Source: JBNJGB01 sp051747385
GTDB lineage: Bacteria; Myxococcota_A; UBA9042; PHBI01; JACKFB01
Assembly: GCA_051747385.1 (NCBI GenBank)
Contig: JBNJGB010000039.1
Span: forward strand, 1 to 60,579
Reading direction: 5' to 3'
Length of the DNA stretch: 60,579 bases
Below the pieces are notes generated by a model. That model saw only the letters and a program-made list of their open reading frames with translations, had not been told where the DNA came from and searched no databases. Positions 37,169-46,865 of this stretch are shown here, piece after piece. The first letter of the stretch is position 1; each line of letters starts with the position of its first letter. The translations under genes were made by a program, and so were the position numbers.

Positions 37169-38563
37169 CTACTGGCCCGAGGCCTCGGCCATGCGGATCA
37201 CCTCGCGAAGCTGGCCGCGGATGAACTTCGAATACTCCTCGTCGTCCTGGCGCTCGCGGGCCCAGCCCAGGACCCGCTCGTTGCCCACGGCGACCAGGCC
37301 GAGGCCCCGCAGGATGCGCAGCCGCAGCGGCTCCTCGATGGCGATCAGCTCCGGGGCCTCGGCGTCCAGGTCCACGTAGCCCACTTCGCAGGTGGCGGCG
37401 GCGCCCTCTGCGTCGAACGCCTCGAAGAGGGGGTCGGCGATGGCCGCGTGGCCCGTGTTGCCGAGGACGTGCACGGCATCACAGCGCCGCTGAATCGGCC
37501 CGTCGTCCGCCAGGTCCCCGAAGATCCCGATGAGCTTCGGGTAGAAGGCGTCGACGTCGTCGTCCGTCTCGGGGACGTAGTGCCGGCTGATCTCCCCGAT
37601 GGCCCAGGCGAGCGTGCGGAAGGCCTCGCGGTCGCCGGCGACCTTCGGGGCGAGGCGTGAGAGGGGCTTCATGGCCGCCGGCTCCCGGATGAGCCCCAGG
37701 GCGGACACGGCGCCCAGCCACGGCGGCCCAGGATCCTCCGCGTGCTGCCGCGCCCACTCCACGAACAGATCCACGCTCTCGCGGTCGCGGAGCTTGCCGA
37801 GGGTGCGGGCCACGTGGGCCGCCGTCTCGGGCCGCGACGACTCGAAGACGTCGCGCAGGTCGGGGGCCACGTGCCGGCGCAGGTCGCGCACCAGGTCGAT
37901 CTCCCAGTGGTCCCGGACGCCCTCCTCCACCCAGCTGTCCACGGAGCTGACCAGCGAGCCCGCGAGCTGTCCCAGGGCCACGAGGGCCGCGTCGCGCACC
38001 TCGGGAGGCTGGCGCTCGTCTCGCCACGCCATGTCGAGGAGCTCCAGGGCGTCCCGCACCAGCGGCTCGCGGTGCTTGTCCGCGAGCTCGCCGATCAGAT
38101 CCAGCTTCAGCTCGGTGTTGTCGCCGCGGAGGATCGTCCGCTTGCTGCCCACGCGCTGATACTCGCCGAAGAAGCCTCCGGTCATGGCCTCGATGGCCAG
38201 GGCGCCGACGACCACCAGCACCACCACGATCGCGGAGAAGCCGAGCATGTGGGAGCGAGGCAGCGGGGGCGGCGCCAGCGGATCCTCGGGCTCCGCGATC
38301 TCCACGGACTCCCCCAGGATCACGCGCTCCCGCCAGCGGTGCGGGAAGATCTGGTCGCCCAGGAGGATCCCCAGGCACACCGAGCCCGTGAGGAGCAGGA
38401 ACAGCCACAGGGTGAGGATCCCCATGTCCCCCACCACCGAGTCGCTCGCGTGCCGCACGTAGTCGGCGACGGGGAGCGCGGCCCCGAACAGGAGTCCGAA
38501 GGCGACGACGGCGGCGACGGCGAGGCGGGTGCGGGTTCGCGCCAGCCAGCGGAACGGACTCAA
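37169..38563 (-). CDS. Membrane protein with cytoplasmic or periplasmic HEAT-like repeats
   Basis: A 464-residue protein from TTG at 38563, whose TTGA overlaps the stop of the upstream gene; no better start exists because the frame above reads against another gene. Three membrane segments occur near the N-terminus: residues ~14-32 (LAVAAVVAFGLLFGAALPVA), ~45-65 (GILTLWLFLLLTGSVCLGIL) and ~103-125 (MLGFSAIVVVLVVVGALAI). The remaining ~330 residues are helical repeats of HEAT type (RDALELLDMAWRDERQPPEV, VSALGLIREPAAMKPLSRLA), used as protein-binding surfaces. It is the last gene of a four-gene chain in which every junction is a 4-bp overlap. No catalytic motif was seen. Confidence 0.82.
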   Translation of the reverse strand: MSPFRWLARTRTRLAVAAVVAFGLLFGAALPVADYVRHASDSVVGDMGILTLWLFLLLTGSVCLGILLGDQIFPHRWRERVILGESVEIAEPEDPLAPPPLPRSHMLGFSAIVVVLVVVGALAIEAMTGGFFGEYQRVGSKRTILRGDNTELKLDLIGELADKHREPLVRDALELLDMAWRDERQPPEVRDAALVALGQLAGSLVSSVDSWVEEGVRDHWEIDLVRDLRRHVAPDLRDVFESSRPETAAHVARTLGKLRDRESVDLFVEWARQHAEDPGPPWLGAVSALGLIREPAAMKPLSRLAPKVAGDREAFRTLAWAIGEISRHYVPETDDDVDAFYPKLIGIFGDLADDGPIQRRCDAVHVLGNTGHAAIADPLFEAFDAEGAAATCEVGYVDLDAEAPELIAIEEPLRLRILRGLGLVAVGNERVLGWARERQDDEEYSKFIRGQLREVIRMAEASGQ

Positions 38564-39072
38564 CGCACGCCTTCCAGGACCTTGGGGAGCCCCCGGGCCT
38601 GCTCGATCCAGTCGCCGAGCGAGTCCTCCCCGGGGAGGACCTCGGTGATGCCGTGCGCCTCGTTCGCGGCGATGATGCGCTCGTGCAGCGTCGCAGGGCT
38701 CGCCTTGCGGAGGTCGGTCGTGTGCCGCACGCCGGCCGCCTGGAGCAGGCGGACCATGGTCGGCCCGACGCCCCGGACGCGGAGCAGGTCGCACTGGGTC
38801 GCCAGCTCGGTCATGCGGGCGTAGGAGAGCCCCGTCCGGCGGGACAGATCCCGCCGCGCCTCGGCCTTCGCCGCGGCCTCGAACAGGGCCAGGGTCGTGT
38901 CGACGTCGGCCTCGCGGAGGGCCTCGTGCTCCGCCTCCGTGACCAGCCCCGCGGCGGGGAGGCGGTAGTGGGAGGCGGCGGCCTCATCGGGAGCGAGCAC
39001 GCACAGGGCGCCGACGATCGCGGTGAGCGCCGCCACGCGGGGGACGCTCGCCGAGAAGGTGCAGACGTTCAT
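38560..39072 (-). CDS. Exported DUF4332-like helix-hairpin-helix protein
   Basis: A 170-residue protein with ATG at 39072 overlapping the previous stop by 4 bp. A hydrophobic N-terminal segment (VAALTAIVGALCVLAPDEAAA) looks like a signal peptide. The C-terminal two-thirds resemble the DUF4332 family, with two helix-hairpin-helix-like turns: LSYARMTELATQCDLLRVRG and VGPTMVRLLQAAGVRHTTDL. Such helix-hairpin-helix units usually bind DNA in the cytoplasm, so an exported version in an envelope operon is odd and might instead bind protein. Function unknown. Confidence 0.78.
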   Translation of the reverse strand: MNVCTFSASVPRVAALTAIVGALCVLAPDEAAASHYRLPAAGLVTEAEHEALREADVDTTLALFEAAAKAEARRDLSRRTGLSYARMTELATQCDLLRVRGVGPTMVRLLQAAGVRHTTDLRKASPATLHERIIAANEAHGITEVLPGEDSLGDWIEQARGLPKVLEGVR

Positions 39073-39782
39073 GGGCGAACACCGGGCTCGTCGGGGAGGA
39101 AGAAGTTGACCGAGAAGCCCACCATCCAGTTGTGGCCGAAGCTCCGGCCGGGGATCGAGCCGTCCCGGCGACTGGCGAGCGCGCGGTTGACGATGTAGTC
39201 GCGCACGTGGACGCCGACGGCGATCCAGGGCTCCGGGTACAGGCGCGTACCCAGGCCGAACATCGGCATCAACGAGACCTCGTCGTCGATCCGCCCGTCT
39301 CCGCTCACCATCGCCATGCCGAAGCCGGCCTGGAGGTGGAGATCCATCCGGGTGAGGTACTTCCCGAAGAGCATGAACTTTCCGTCCAGGGGCACCACCT
39401 CCACCGCGGCGTTCGCCAGCAGCTGGAGAGACGTGGTGCTGAGCGTGAAGGGCTCGTCCGGGGTGCTCAGCTCCGACTCGATGTCGTCGGCCAGGCCGGT
39501 GTCCGCACCGAACCCGCCCATGACATCGACCCCGAAGCCGAGCCAGTTCTGGATGTAATACCGCCAGGACGCCCCCATCAGGAAGTTGCGCGCGTAGGCG
39601 TCGTTGACGGTGAAGCCGAACGTCGGCGCCAGGACGTGGCGTCCGTCGTGCAGCAGGACCTTGTTCCGGACGGCCGGCAGGCCCTCGATGGGAGACTGGG
39701 CGCGGGCGGCCGGGACGAACGCCAGGAGCGCGACGCCCAGCAGGACGGCGCGGGCCAGGCGGGCTGGGCGGGTGTACGTCAT
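39069..39782 (-). CDS. Outer-membrane beta-barrel protein of the myxobacterial OMP type (second of a pair)
   Basis: A 237-residue protein with signal peptide ending PAARA (residues 1-28). The mature sequence has the features of the OMP_myx-type barrel family: a start with NKVLLHDGRHVLAPTFGF, then TVNDAYARNFLMGASWRYYI, with alternating hydrophobic strands and a C-terminal FSVNFFLPDE. The ATG at 39782 overlaps the stop of the upstream paralogue and its stop overlaps the next gene. It probably forms an outer-membrane pore or platform together with the upstream barrel; substrate unknown. Confidence 0.85.
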   Translation of the reverse strand: MTYTRPARLARAVLLGVALLAFVPAARAQSPIEGLPAVRNKVLLHDGRHVLAPTFGFTVNDAYARNFLMGASWRYYIQNWLGFGVDVMGGFGADTGLADDIESELSTPDEPFTLSTTSLQLLANAAVEVVPLDGKFMLFGKYLTRMDLHLQAGFGMAMVSGDGRIDDEVSLMPMFGLGTRLYPEPWIAVGVHVRDYIVNRALASRRDGSIPGRSFGHNWMVGFSVNFFLPDEPGVRP

Positions 39783-40537
39783 CGGGGGAAGCGGTACTCG
39801 AAGTCGAACGGGAAGAAGATGGACAGCCCGGTCTGGAAGACGACGTGGTTCACCACCTCGTCACCGGCGTTGAACTTTTCCACGTAGATGTGGTCCTTGA
39901 CCTCACTGGTCCACGCCAGCCAGTCGTTGAAGAACACCCGCCAGCCGAAGCCGACGGTGATCGTCCAGCGGAGGTCGTCGCTCCGGGTCGACTCCAGCAC
40001 GCCGCCCCCCACCATGGTGGACAGGTCGAAGTGGACGATGTTCGACCCGAAGAGCGCGAACTTTCCGAAGATGGGCGTGTAGGCCAGGTTCCCGCCGGCC
40101 ATCCACTCCATGGCCGCGCGCTCGGGGAAGAGCTCGTAGTTGTCCGTGACGTCGTCGAACTGGCTCGACTCGTCCGCCCAGTAGTGCGCGTAGCTCCCGC
40201 CGATGGACCAGTGCTCGTCGAAGTGGAAGCGCATGGCGCCCGACGCGCGGAAGTGGCGGAACATGGTGTCCGCCACGCCGATGCCGCCGAAGCCCTGGAG
40301 CTCCAGGCGGTGACGTCGCAGGACCCGGCGCCGCTGGATGACGCGGATCGAGCCCTTCAGCTCCTCGGAGGCGGGCTTCGTGGTGGCGGTCTCGTCCGCG
40401 ATCCCGGCGCCTTCCCCCTCCCCCGCCGCGGGGGGGGCCTCATCGGTCTGGGCAGCGGCCGGAGCCGTCGCCAGCAAGAGGGCCGAGAGGAGCGTGACCA
40501 CGGAGCGCTGTGCGAGCGGAGAGGGAGTCGTCAACAC
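39779..40537 (-). CDS. Outer-membrane beta-barrel protein of the myxobacterial OMP type (first of a pair)
   Basis: A 252-residue protein from GTG at 40537 (VLTTPSPLAQRSVVTLLSAL), with signal peptide ending APAAAQ. An acidic linker (DEAPPAAGEGEGAGIADE) precedes the barrel. The signature RVIQRRRVLRRHRLELQGFG then GIGVADTMFRHFRASGAMRF parallels the family consensus and aligns with the downstream paralogue, as does the ending GLSIFFPFDFEYRF. No clear ribosome binding site precedes the GTG. It is the first gene of the four-gene envelope operon; ftsY lies upstream beyond a terminator. Confidence 0.83.
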   Translation of the reverse strand: MLTTPSPLAQRSVVTLLSALLLATAPAAAQTDEAPPAAGEGEGAGIADETATTKPASEELKGSIRVIQRRRVLRRHRLELQGFGGIGVADTMFRHFRASGAMRFHFDEHWSIGGSYAHYWADESSQFDDVTDNYELFPERAAMEWMAGGNLAYTPIFGKFALFGSNIVHFDLSTMVGGGVLESTRSDDLRWTITVGFGWRVFFNDWLAWTSEVKDHIYVEKFNAGDEVVNHVVFQTGLSIFFPFDFEYRFPR

Positions 40538-40656
40538 GCGTCCAGTCCGGAGTCCGGGTTGGAGGGACGGCGCCTCGATGCACTCGGACGAGGCGACAGG
40601 ACTGTACCCCGGCCACCTCGCCCGGTCAAGGCGACCTCGCGATGCAGGACACGCCG

Positions 40657-40705
40657 AAAACCCGTTCGTGTTCAGCGGGTTAGAAAAACGCGCGCCCCGC
40701 GCGGC
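40657..40705 (-). terminator. Tandem intrinsic terminators after ftsY
   Basis: Reading on the - strand, the ftsY stop is followed by the stem CGCGCG-GGG-CGCGCG and TTTTT (40705-40684), then a second stem AACCCG with CGGGTT and TTT (40681-40657). They separate ftsY from the envelope operon that starts at 40537. Confidence 0.78.
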
Positions 40706-40710
40706 CCGGT

Positions 40711-42236
<1,526 letters not shown>

Positions 42237-42313
42237 GGAGGATCTCCGGCTCGAAAAGGCGGCGGACTATACCAACGGCCCCCCACCTTGGCCACGACCT
42301 CCCGCTCGCTCCC

Positions 42314-42470
42314 CAGGGCGGTCGCAAAGTCGACCGCCCTCCCTTGCCCTTGCCCTTGCCCTTGCCTGCTCTCGGACGCGCAGAATCCATCGTTTCCGAG
42401 CGGGTGCATTCCGGCGCCGGGCGTCGTACCGCCGCGCGGCCCACGCTTGTCCGACTTTGCGATTGCCCTG
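42314..42470 (+). mobile_element. MITE copy B (157 bp)
   Basis: Starts CAGGGCGGTCGCAAAGTCG and ends with the complement of CAGGGCAATCGCAAAGTCG, giving 19-bp terminal inverted repeats with two mismatches. It is flanked by GCTCGCTCCC and GCTCGCCCCC, a 10-bp target duplication with one mismatch. Inside are a hairpin (AGGGCGGTCG / CGACCGCCCT around CAAAGT) and four units of CCCTTG. It is about 90% identical to copy C at 51426. No coding capacity. Confidence 0.9.
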
Positions 42471-42502
42471 GCTCGCCCCCTGGCCGGCGCTCCCCGCCCT
42501 GC

Positions 42503-42508
42503 TATGCT
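42503..42508 (+). promoter_or_regulatory. Probable -10 box, giving a near-leaderless transcript
   Basis: TATGCT, 33 bases beyond MITE copy B. A start of transcription about 7 bases downstream would fall at the GTG at 42516. Confidence 0.4.
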
Positions 42509-42515
42509 GGGCGCC

Positions 42516-44279
42516 GTGACGAACCCCGCCCGTCGAGGTGGACGGCGTCCGGGCCTCTTTCGCCCGCGCCTCCCGGCCACGCTCCTGCTGGCGCTGGTCT
42601 CGCTCTCGGCTCCCCCGCCGGCTGCGGATGCGGTGTCCGTCCGGGTCCGGGCCCGCAGCGACCTGGAGGTGCGCGCGACGAAGCGGCAGGCCGGGCTCGC
42701 GCTGACTGGAACGCTCCGGGACGACCGGGGGCGGCCCCTGGCGCGCCAGGCGGTCCACGCGGAGGTCGAGGGCCTGGCGCCCCGGAGCCTCCTGACCGGC
42801 CAGCGAGGCCGCTTCGAGCTGCTGGTGGGCGCCGAGGACGCACTGGCCCTCGCTCGCGAGGTGGGCGAGCGCGTGGAGTGGACCCTCTCCTACGAGGGCA
42901 CGGCGTCCTGGGGCCCGATCACGGCCCGGGGCGAGCTGGACCTGGAGCGCGAGCCCACGTGGCTGACCGTGGAGGTGGATCCTCCGGTCGCCAGCCTGGA
43001 CCGGGAGTCCGTGGCCATCCGCGTCGGCGTCCACGCCGGCGACGACGCGCTCGGCCAGGTGCCGGTGCGCGTCCGCGTGGCCGACGGTCCGGAGCTGGTG
43101 GGCGAGAGCGACGAGGACGGCCGGGTCGTGTTCCTGGTGCGGCCGGACACGCTGGGGCGGGCCGGCCCGCTCGACATCCAGGCCCGCTGGGAGGGGGATC
43201 TGCACCACGCGCCCGCCCGGGCCGAGGCCAGCCTCACCGTCCTCCGGCCGACCCGCATCACCCTCCGCGTCGGGCGCGAGGGAGGGCCGCGCACAGGCCG
43301 CTACCGGTTCAGCGGCAGGCTCTCCGACGACCGCGGCGCGGTGGCCGGCGCCACGGTGGCCCTGGTCACGCGGTCGGCGGGAGGGTCGGGGGGCGACGAC
43401 GCCCTCCGTACCCGGACGGTCTCCCTCACCGACGATCAAGGCGTCTTCCTGGCGGCCATACAGGCTCGCGAGCTGACCGCCCCCGAACCCTCCACGATCG
43501 AGGTTCGCGCCGTCCACCAGCCGTCCGGCGGGGTCCGCGCCCCGGTTCGCAGCCGTCCGGCGCGGATCCCGGTGCCCGGCCCGCCCGGGGTCCCCTTCGC
43601 CTGGTACCTGGCCTCCATCGCGGCGGGCATGGGCGTGATCCTGCTGCTGGTGGCCGTGCGGATGCGCTTCTGGGAGGAGATCGGGGCCGCGTGGGCCCGC
43701 TGGCGCCGGCGCCAGCGCGTGCCCGCCGCCGGCCCCGCCGCCGCACCTCCCCTCGTGGTCGCCGACGCGTCCGGCGAGGATCTCCGCCCCGACTGGATCG
43801 CCGGTCGCGTGGTCGACGCCCACACCGGGCGTCCGGTGCCGGGAGCCGCGGTGACCCTCGCCCGCAGCGGCACCGTGGCCCAGCGCCTCACGGCCGAGCG
43901 GGACGGGGCTTTCGCGGCCGGACCGCTGGGCGAGGGACGCTGGACCGTGCGCCTGGAGGCGCTCGGGCACCTGGAGCGGGCACGTGCCGTGGACGTCCCC
44001 CACGACGGGCGGCTCGACGGGGCGACCTTCGCTCTCGTGTCGCTCCGGAGCCGGATCCGCGACGTATTCGCAGCCGCCCTGCGGCGGTTCGACGGATCCC
44101 TCCGCTGGGGCCTCGACACGCCCGCAGAGGCCGCACGCGGCGCCCGGTCCGCGCCGCCCGACGCCGTCGATCGCCTCGCCCGACTCCGGGCCGTCGTGGA
44201 GCGAGCCTGGTTCGGCCCCACCCCGCCGACCCTGGACGACGTCCGCGAGGCGGAGCGCCTCCTCGAGGAGATGTCCTAG
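42516..44279 (+). CDS. Membrane protein with carboxypeptidase-regulatory-like (Ig-like) domains, MoxR-cluster
   Basis: A 587-residue protein. I start at GTG 42516; ATG at 42504 overlaps a -10-like TATGCT and is the alternative. A signal peptide or anchor LPATLLLALVSLSAPPPAADA is followed by ~340 residues of extracytoplasmic Ig-like beta domains (LALTGTLRDDRGRPLARQAV, RYRFSGRLSDDRGAVAGATV). A membrane segment follows at about residues 358-382 (FAWYLASIAAGMGVILLLVA). The cytoplasmic part holds another carboxypeptidase-regulatory-like unit (WIAGRVVDAHTGRPVPGAAV) and a helical C-terminus (PTLDDVREAERLLEEM). Together with the DUF4350-like, MoxR and DUF58 genes downstream it belongs to a MoxR chaperone system; it may be the assembled client or a structural subunit. 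Confidence 0.8.
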   Translation: MTNPARRGGRRPGLFRPRLPATLLLALVSLSAPPPAADAVSVRVRARSDLEVRATKRQAGLALTGTLRDDRGRPLARQAVHAEVEGLAPRSLLTGQRGRFELLVGAEDALALAREVGERVEWTLSYEGTASWGPITARGELDLEREPTWLTVEVDPPVASLDRESVAIRVGVHAGDDALGQVPVRVRVADGPELVGESDEDGRVVFLVRPDTLGRAGPLDIQARWEGDLHHAPARAEASLTVLRPTRITLRVGREGGPRTGRYRFSGRLSDDRGAVAGATVALVTRSAGGSGGDDALRTRTVSLTDDQGVFLAAIQARELTAPEPSTIEVRAVHQPSGGVRAPVRSRPARIPVPGPPGVPFAWYLASIAAGMGVILLLVAVRMRFWEEIGAAWARWRRRQRVPAAGPAAAPPLVVADASGEDLRPDWIAGRVVDAHTGRPVPGAAVTLARSGTVAQRLTAERDGAFAAGPLGEGRWTVRLEALGHLERARAVDVPHDGRLDGATFALVSLRSRIRDVFAAALRRFDGSLRWGLDTPAEAARGARSAPPDAVDRLARLRAVVERAWFGPTPPTLDDVREAERLLEEMS

Positions 44280-44280
44280 T

Positions 44281-44431
44281 GGGGTCAAACCTACTCACTT
44301 CTCATTTTCTGACGCCGCCCCCCCGGTGGCGCTCCGGAGGAACGCCGGAGGTCCGAGCAGGGTCAAACCTACTCACTTCTCATTTTCCGACGCCGGCCCC
44401 CCGGTGGCGCCCTGGAGGAACGCCGGTGGAG
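44281..44431 (-). repeat. Two tandem ~78-bp units, each beginning with the ~30-bp dispersed repeat (copies 3 and 4)
   Basis: Units start at 44282 and 44360. Each reads GGGTCAAACCTACTCACTTC then TCATTTTC, a short GACGCCG.CCCCCCGGTGGCGC block, and AGGAACGCCGG. The first ~30 bases are the inverse of the repeats at 6395 and 37131. They lie directly after the stop of the upstream gene. Together with the next element they fill the 260-bp space before the DUF4350-like gene. Confidence 0.85.
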
Positions 44432-44433
44432 TC

Positions 44434-44524
44434 GCAAGTGACCGCCGCAGCCGGCCGCCCTGCTGCATTTGCATCTTCCGTTTATTCCCCGCGCCTTTGC
44501 GGCTTGGCGCCTTTGCGCGAGCCC
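44434..44524 (+). repeat. Short ~85-bp dispersed repeat related to the 230-bp element, copy 1
   Basis: Shares AAGTGACCGCCG, TGCATCTTCC and CGGCTTGGCGCCTT plus GCGCGAGCCC with the inverted copy at 57429-57512. The TTTGCG...GCGCGAGC end also occurs in the 230-bp repeats. It stops 15 bases before the chosen start of the next gene. Confidence 0.75.
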
Positions 44525-44539
44525 GACGCCTGCCGAGAT

Positions 44540-45880
44540 GTGCATGGCCGACGGTCGGGGACGCCGGCGCCCCGAGCGAGCCGGCCGGGAGCGCGCCTGC
44601 TGGCCGCAGCGGGGCTCCTCCTGGTCCTGGTGATCGCCTCCCCCGCCCGGGCGGAGGACTACGCCCCGGACGCCGAGGCGTGGAACGGGATCGGCTACCT
44701 CGTCGACACGGCCGGAGAGGCCAAGGTCGACCTGGAGATGCTCGACACCGTGGATCTGGATCGCCTGCGCCCCGGCGACGTCCTGCTGTGGCTCCATCCG
44801 ACCCGGCCTCTGCCCGTGGCCGACCTCCTGTCCTTCGTCACGGACGGGGGACACCTGGTCGTCGCCGACGACCGGGGCCGCGCGGACGCACTGCTCGAGG
44901 TGGCGGGAATGCACCGCCTGCCGGGCGGGCCCGAGGAGCACGGGACCTGGTACCAGGGCCAGGAGGGGATCCCTCTGCTCCGCCCGGATCAGGAGCACTT
45001 TCTGTTCTTCAACGTGGAGGAGGTCGCCGCGAACTACCCGGCGGCGCTGCGGGGCGCCGGGCGGGCCGTGCTGTCGTTCGACGGCGGCCGCGAGGCGCTG
45101 GTGATGGAGCGCCGCCTCGGCGAGGGGACCATCCTCGCCATCGCCGATCCCAGCATGTTCATCAACGAGATGCTGCGGCGGTTCTACGGCAACAAGCAGT
45201 TCGCGGCGAACGTCATGCGCCTGTACTGCGAGGGCGGGCGCTGTGCGGTCTCCCTCGTCCTCCCCGGCGCCGAGGTGGAGGGCGGATACCGCTCCGGCGT
45301 GGGAGCGCTGGGGCGCCTGCCGGTCCTTCTCGAGGACGCAGTGACCCACCTGAACGGCGCGCTGGAGCGTCTGAACGGGCGTCTCGGCGTGTCCCCGTGG
45401 GTCTACGGGGTGGTCGGGATCGTCGTGGCGCTGCTGGGCCTCGCCCTCGCCGGGGCCCTCCGCCGGAGGCGTCGCGCAGCCGACCATCCGCCCCTCGACG
45501 GCGAGGTCCACAGCGAGTCCCCCATCCGCCAGCAGACCCGGGGCCTCGTCGCCGGCCAGCAGGACGCCGACTTCGTGGAGCCCGCGCGCACCCTCGTGGA
45601 GGAGATGGGCCGTCTGGCCCGGTCGGTGGGGGCGCCGGGGCTGCTGCCGAGCCGACATGCGCCGGAGGTCGCGGCGCCGGGCGCGGCCGACGACCCCGTC
45701 CTGCGGAACGCCCTGTTGCGGATACGCCGTGAGGCCGCTAGCTTGCAACGGTCGGTGCCACCGGTCGTGAGCGCGGAGCGCTTCCTGCGCCTGCTGAGCG
45801 ACGTGCGGACCGTGTCCCGTCACCTCGATCCGAAGGCCCATGCAGAGCCACGATCCCCGCAACGGCCGGAACGAAGCTGA
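44540..45880 (+). CDS. DUF4350-like membrane protein of a MoxR cluster
   Basis: A 446-residue protein from GTG at 44540, the only plausible start before the signal; the frame above it reads through repeats. A signal sequence (LLAAAGLLLVLVIASPARAED) is followed by a DUF4350-type alpha/beta domain that resembles a class-I amidotransferase fold: YLVDTAGEAKVDLEMLDTVD, VLLWLHPTRPLPVADLLSFV, GGHLVVADDRGRADALLE and GEGTILAIADPSMFINEM. A membrane segment lies at about residues 290-312 (WVYGVVGIVVALLGLALAGAL), and the helical C-terminal part is cytoplasmic. The gene overlaps moxR by 41 bp. DUF4350 proteins are regular members of MoxR/DUF58 operons; their exact role is unknown. Confidence 0.83.
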   Translation: MHGRRSGTPAPRASRPGARLLAAAGLLLVLVIASPARAEDYAPDAEAWNGIGYLVDTAGEAKVDLEMLDTVDLDRLRPGDVLLWLHPTRPLPVADLLSFVTDGGHLVVADDRGRADALLEVAGMHRLPGGPEEHGTWYQGQEGIPLLRPDQEHFLFFNVEEVAANYPAALRGAGRAVLSFDGGREALVMERRLGEGTILAIADPSMFINEMLRRFYGNKQFAANVMRLYCEGGRCAVSLVLPGAEVEGGYRSGVGALGRLPVLLEDAVTHLNGALERLNGRLGVSPWVYGVVGIVVALLGLALAGALRRRRRAADHPPLDGEVHSESPIRQQTRGLVAGQQDADFVEPARTLVEEMGRLARSVGAPGLLPSRHAPEVAAPGAADDPVLRNALLRIRREAASLQRSVPPVVSAERFLRLLSDVRTVSRHLDPKAHAEPRSPQRPERS

Positions 45881-46865
45881 CGCCCCCGCGGGCCCGCCCG
45901 CTGACGCGGAGGCCCCGTCGGCGGAAGAGATCGGTCGGGCGGCGCAGATCCGCGAGTCGGTGCGGCGGGAGATCGCCCACGTCTACGTCGGCGCCCCGGA
46001 GACCACGGACCTCCTCCTCATCGCGCTGTTCGCGCGGGGGCACGTCCTGCTCGAGGGCGTACCGGGCATCGCCAAGACCACCCTGGTGAAGGCGTTCGCC
46101 ACGACCCTGGGTTGCCGGTTTTCGCGCATCCAGTTCACGCCGGACCTGCTCCCCGCGGACATCACCGGCACCAACGTCCTCAACCTGAAGGACAACACCT
46201 TCGTGCTCCGAAAGGGCCCGATCTTCGCGCACGTGGTGCTGGGCGACGAGATCAACCGCGCCCCCGCGAAGACCCAGAGCGCCCTGCTGGAGGCCATGCA
46301 GGAGACCCAGGTCACCATCGAGGGCCGCACCGAGGCCCTGCCCAGTCCGTTCATGGTGCTGGCGACCCAGAACCCGGTGGAGCAAGAGGGCGTGTACGTC
46401 CTCCCCGAGGCCCAGATCGACCGGTTCGTCTTCAAGCTGGAGCTCCCCTATCCGACGTTCGCGCAGGAGCGGCGGATCCTGGCCACGTACAACGAGCCGC
46501 TGGAGGCGGTCCGGCCGGTGCTGACGCCGGAGGAGATCCTCCACCTGGCCGCGCGCTCGGAGCGCATCCACATCGCCTCGGAGCTCCTCGACTACGTCGT
46601 CCGCCTGGTCCAACAGACCCGGCGGCACCCGGCCGTGCTCCTCGGGGCGAGCCCGCGCGCCTCCCTGGCCCTGATGCGCTGCGCGAAGGTCCGCGCCTTC
46701 CTATACGGACGCGCCCACGTGCTGCCCGACGACATCCGGGCGCTGGTGCCGTACATCCTCCGCCACCGCATCATCCTCACGCCGGAGGCCGAGCTGGATC
46801 GCCTGACGGTCGAGCAGGTGGTGGAGGAGTGCCTGGGCGAGGTGCCCTGGGCCGAGGGCGGATGA
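45840..46865 (+). CDS. MoxR-family AAA+ ATPase
   Basis: A 341-residue ATPase that acts as a chaperone in assembling or activating vWA-domain partners. Walker A is EGVPGIAKTTLVKAFA and Walker B is VVLGDEINRAPAKTQSALLE; the sensor-1 region is FMVLATQNPVEQEGVYVLPE. The AAA-lid domain closes the C-terminus. Length and motif order are typical of the MoxR proper subfamily. The start at 45840 lies inside the end of the previous gene, and the stop overlaps the DUF58 start (ATGA), so the operon is tightly coupled. Confidence 0.95.
   Translation: MQSHDPRNGRNEADAPAGPPADAEAPSAEEIGRAAQIRESVRREIAHVYVGAPETTDLLLIALFARGHVLLEGVPGIAKTTLVKAFATTLGCRFSRIQFTPDLLPADITGTNVLNLKDNTFVLRKGPIFAHVVLGDEINRAPAKTQSALLEAMQETQVTIEGRTEALPSPFMVLATQNPVEQEGVYVLPEAQIDRFVFKLELPYPTFAQERRILATYNEPLEAVRPVLTPEEILHLAARSERIHIASELLDYVVRLVQQTRRHPAVLLGASPRASLALMRCAKVRAFLYGRAHVLPDDIRALVPYILRHRIILTPEAELDRLTVEQVVEECLGEVPWAEGG

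Noticed and set aside
44281..44540. Extension of the DUF4350-like gene upstream, giving GSNLLTSHF-containing peptides
   Set aside because: The peptide is a translation of the dispersed repeat; the signal peptide is only sensible from 44540.
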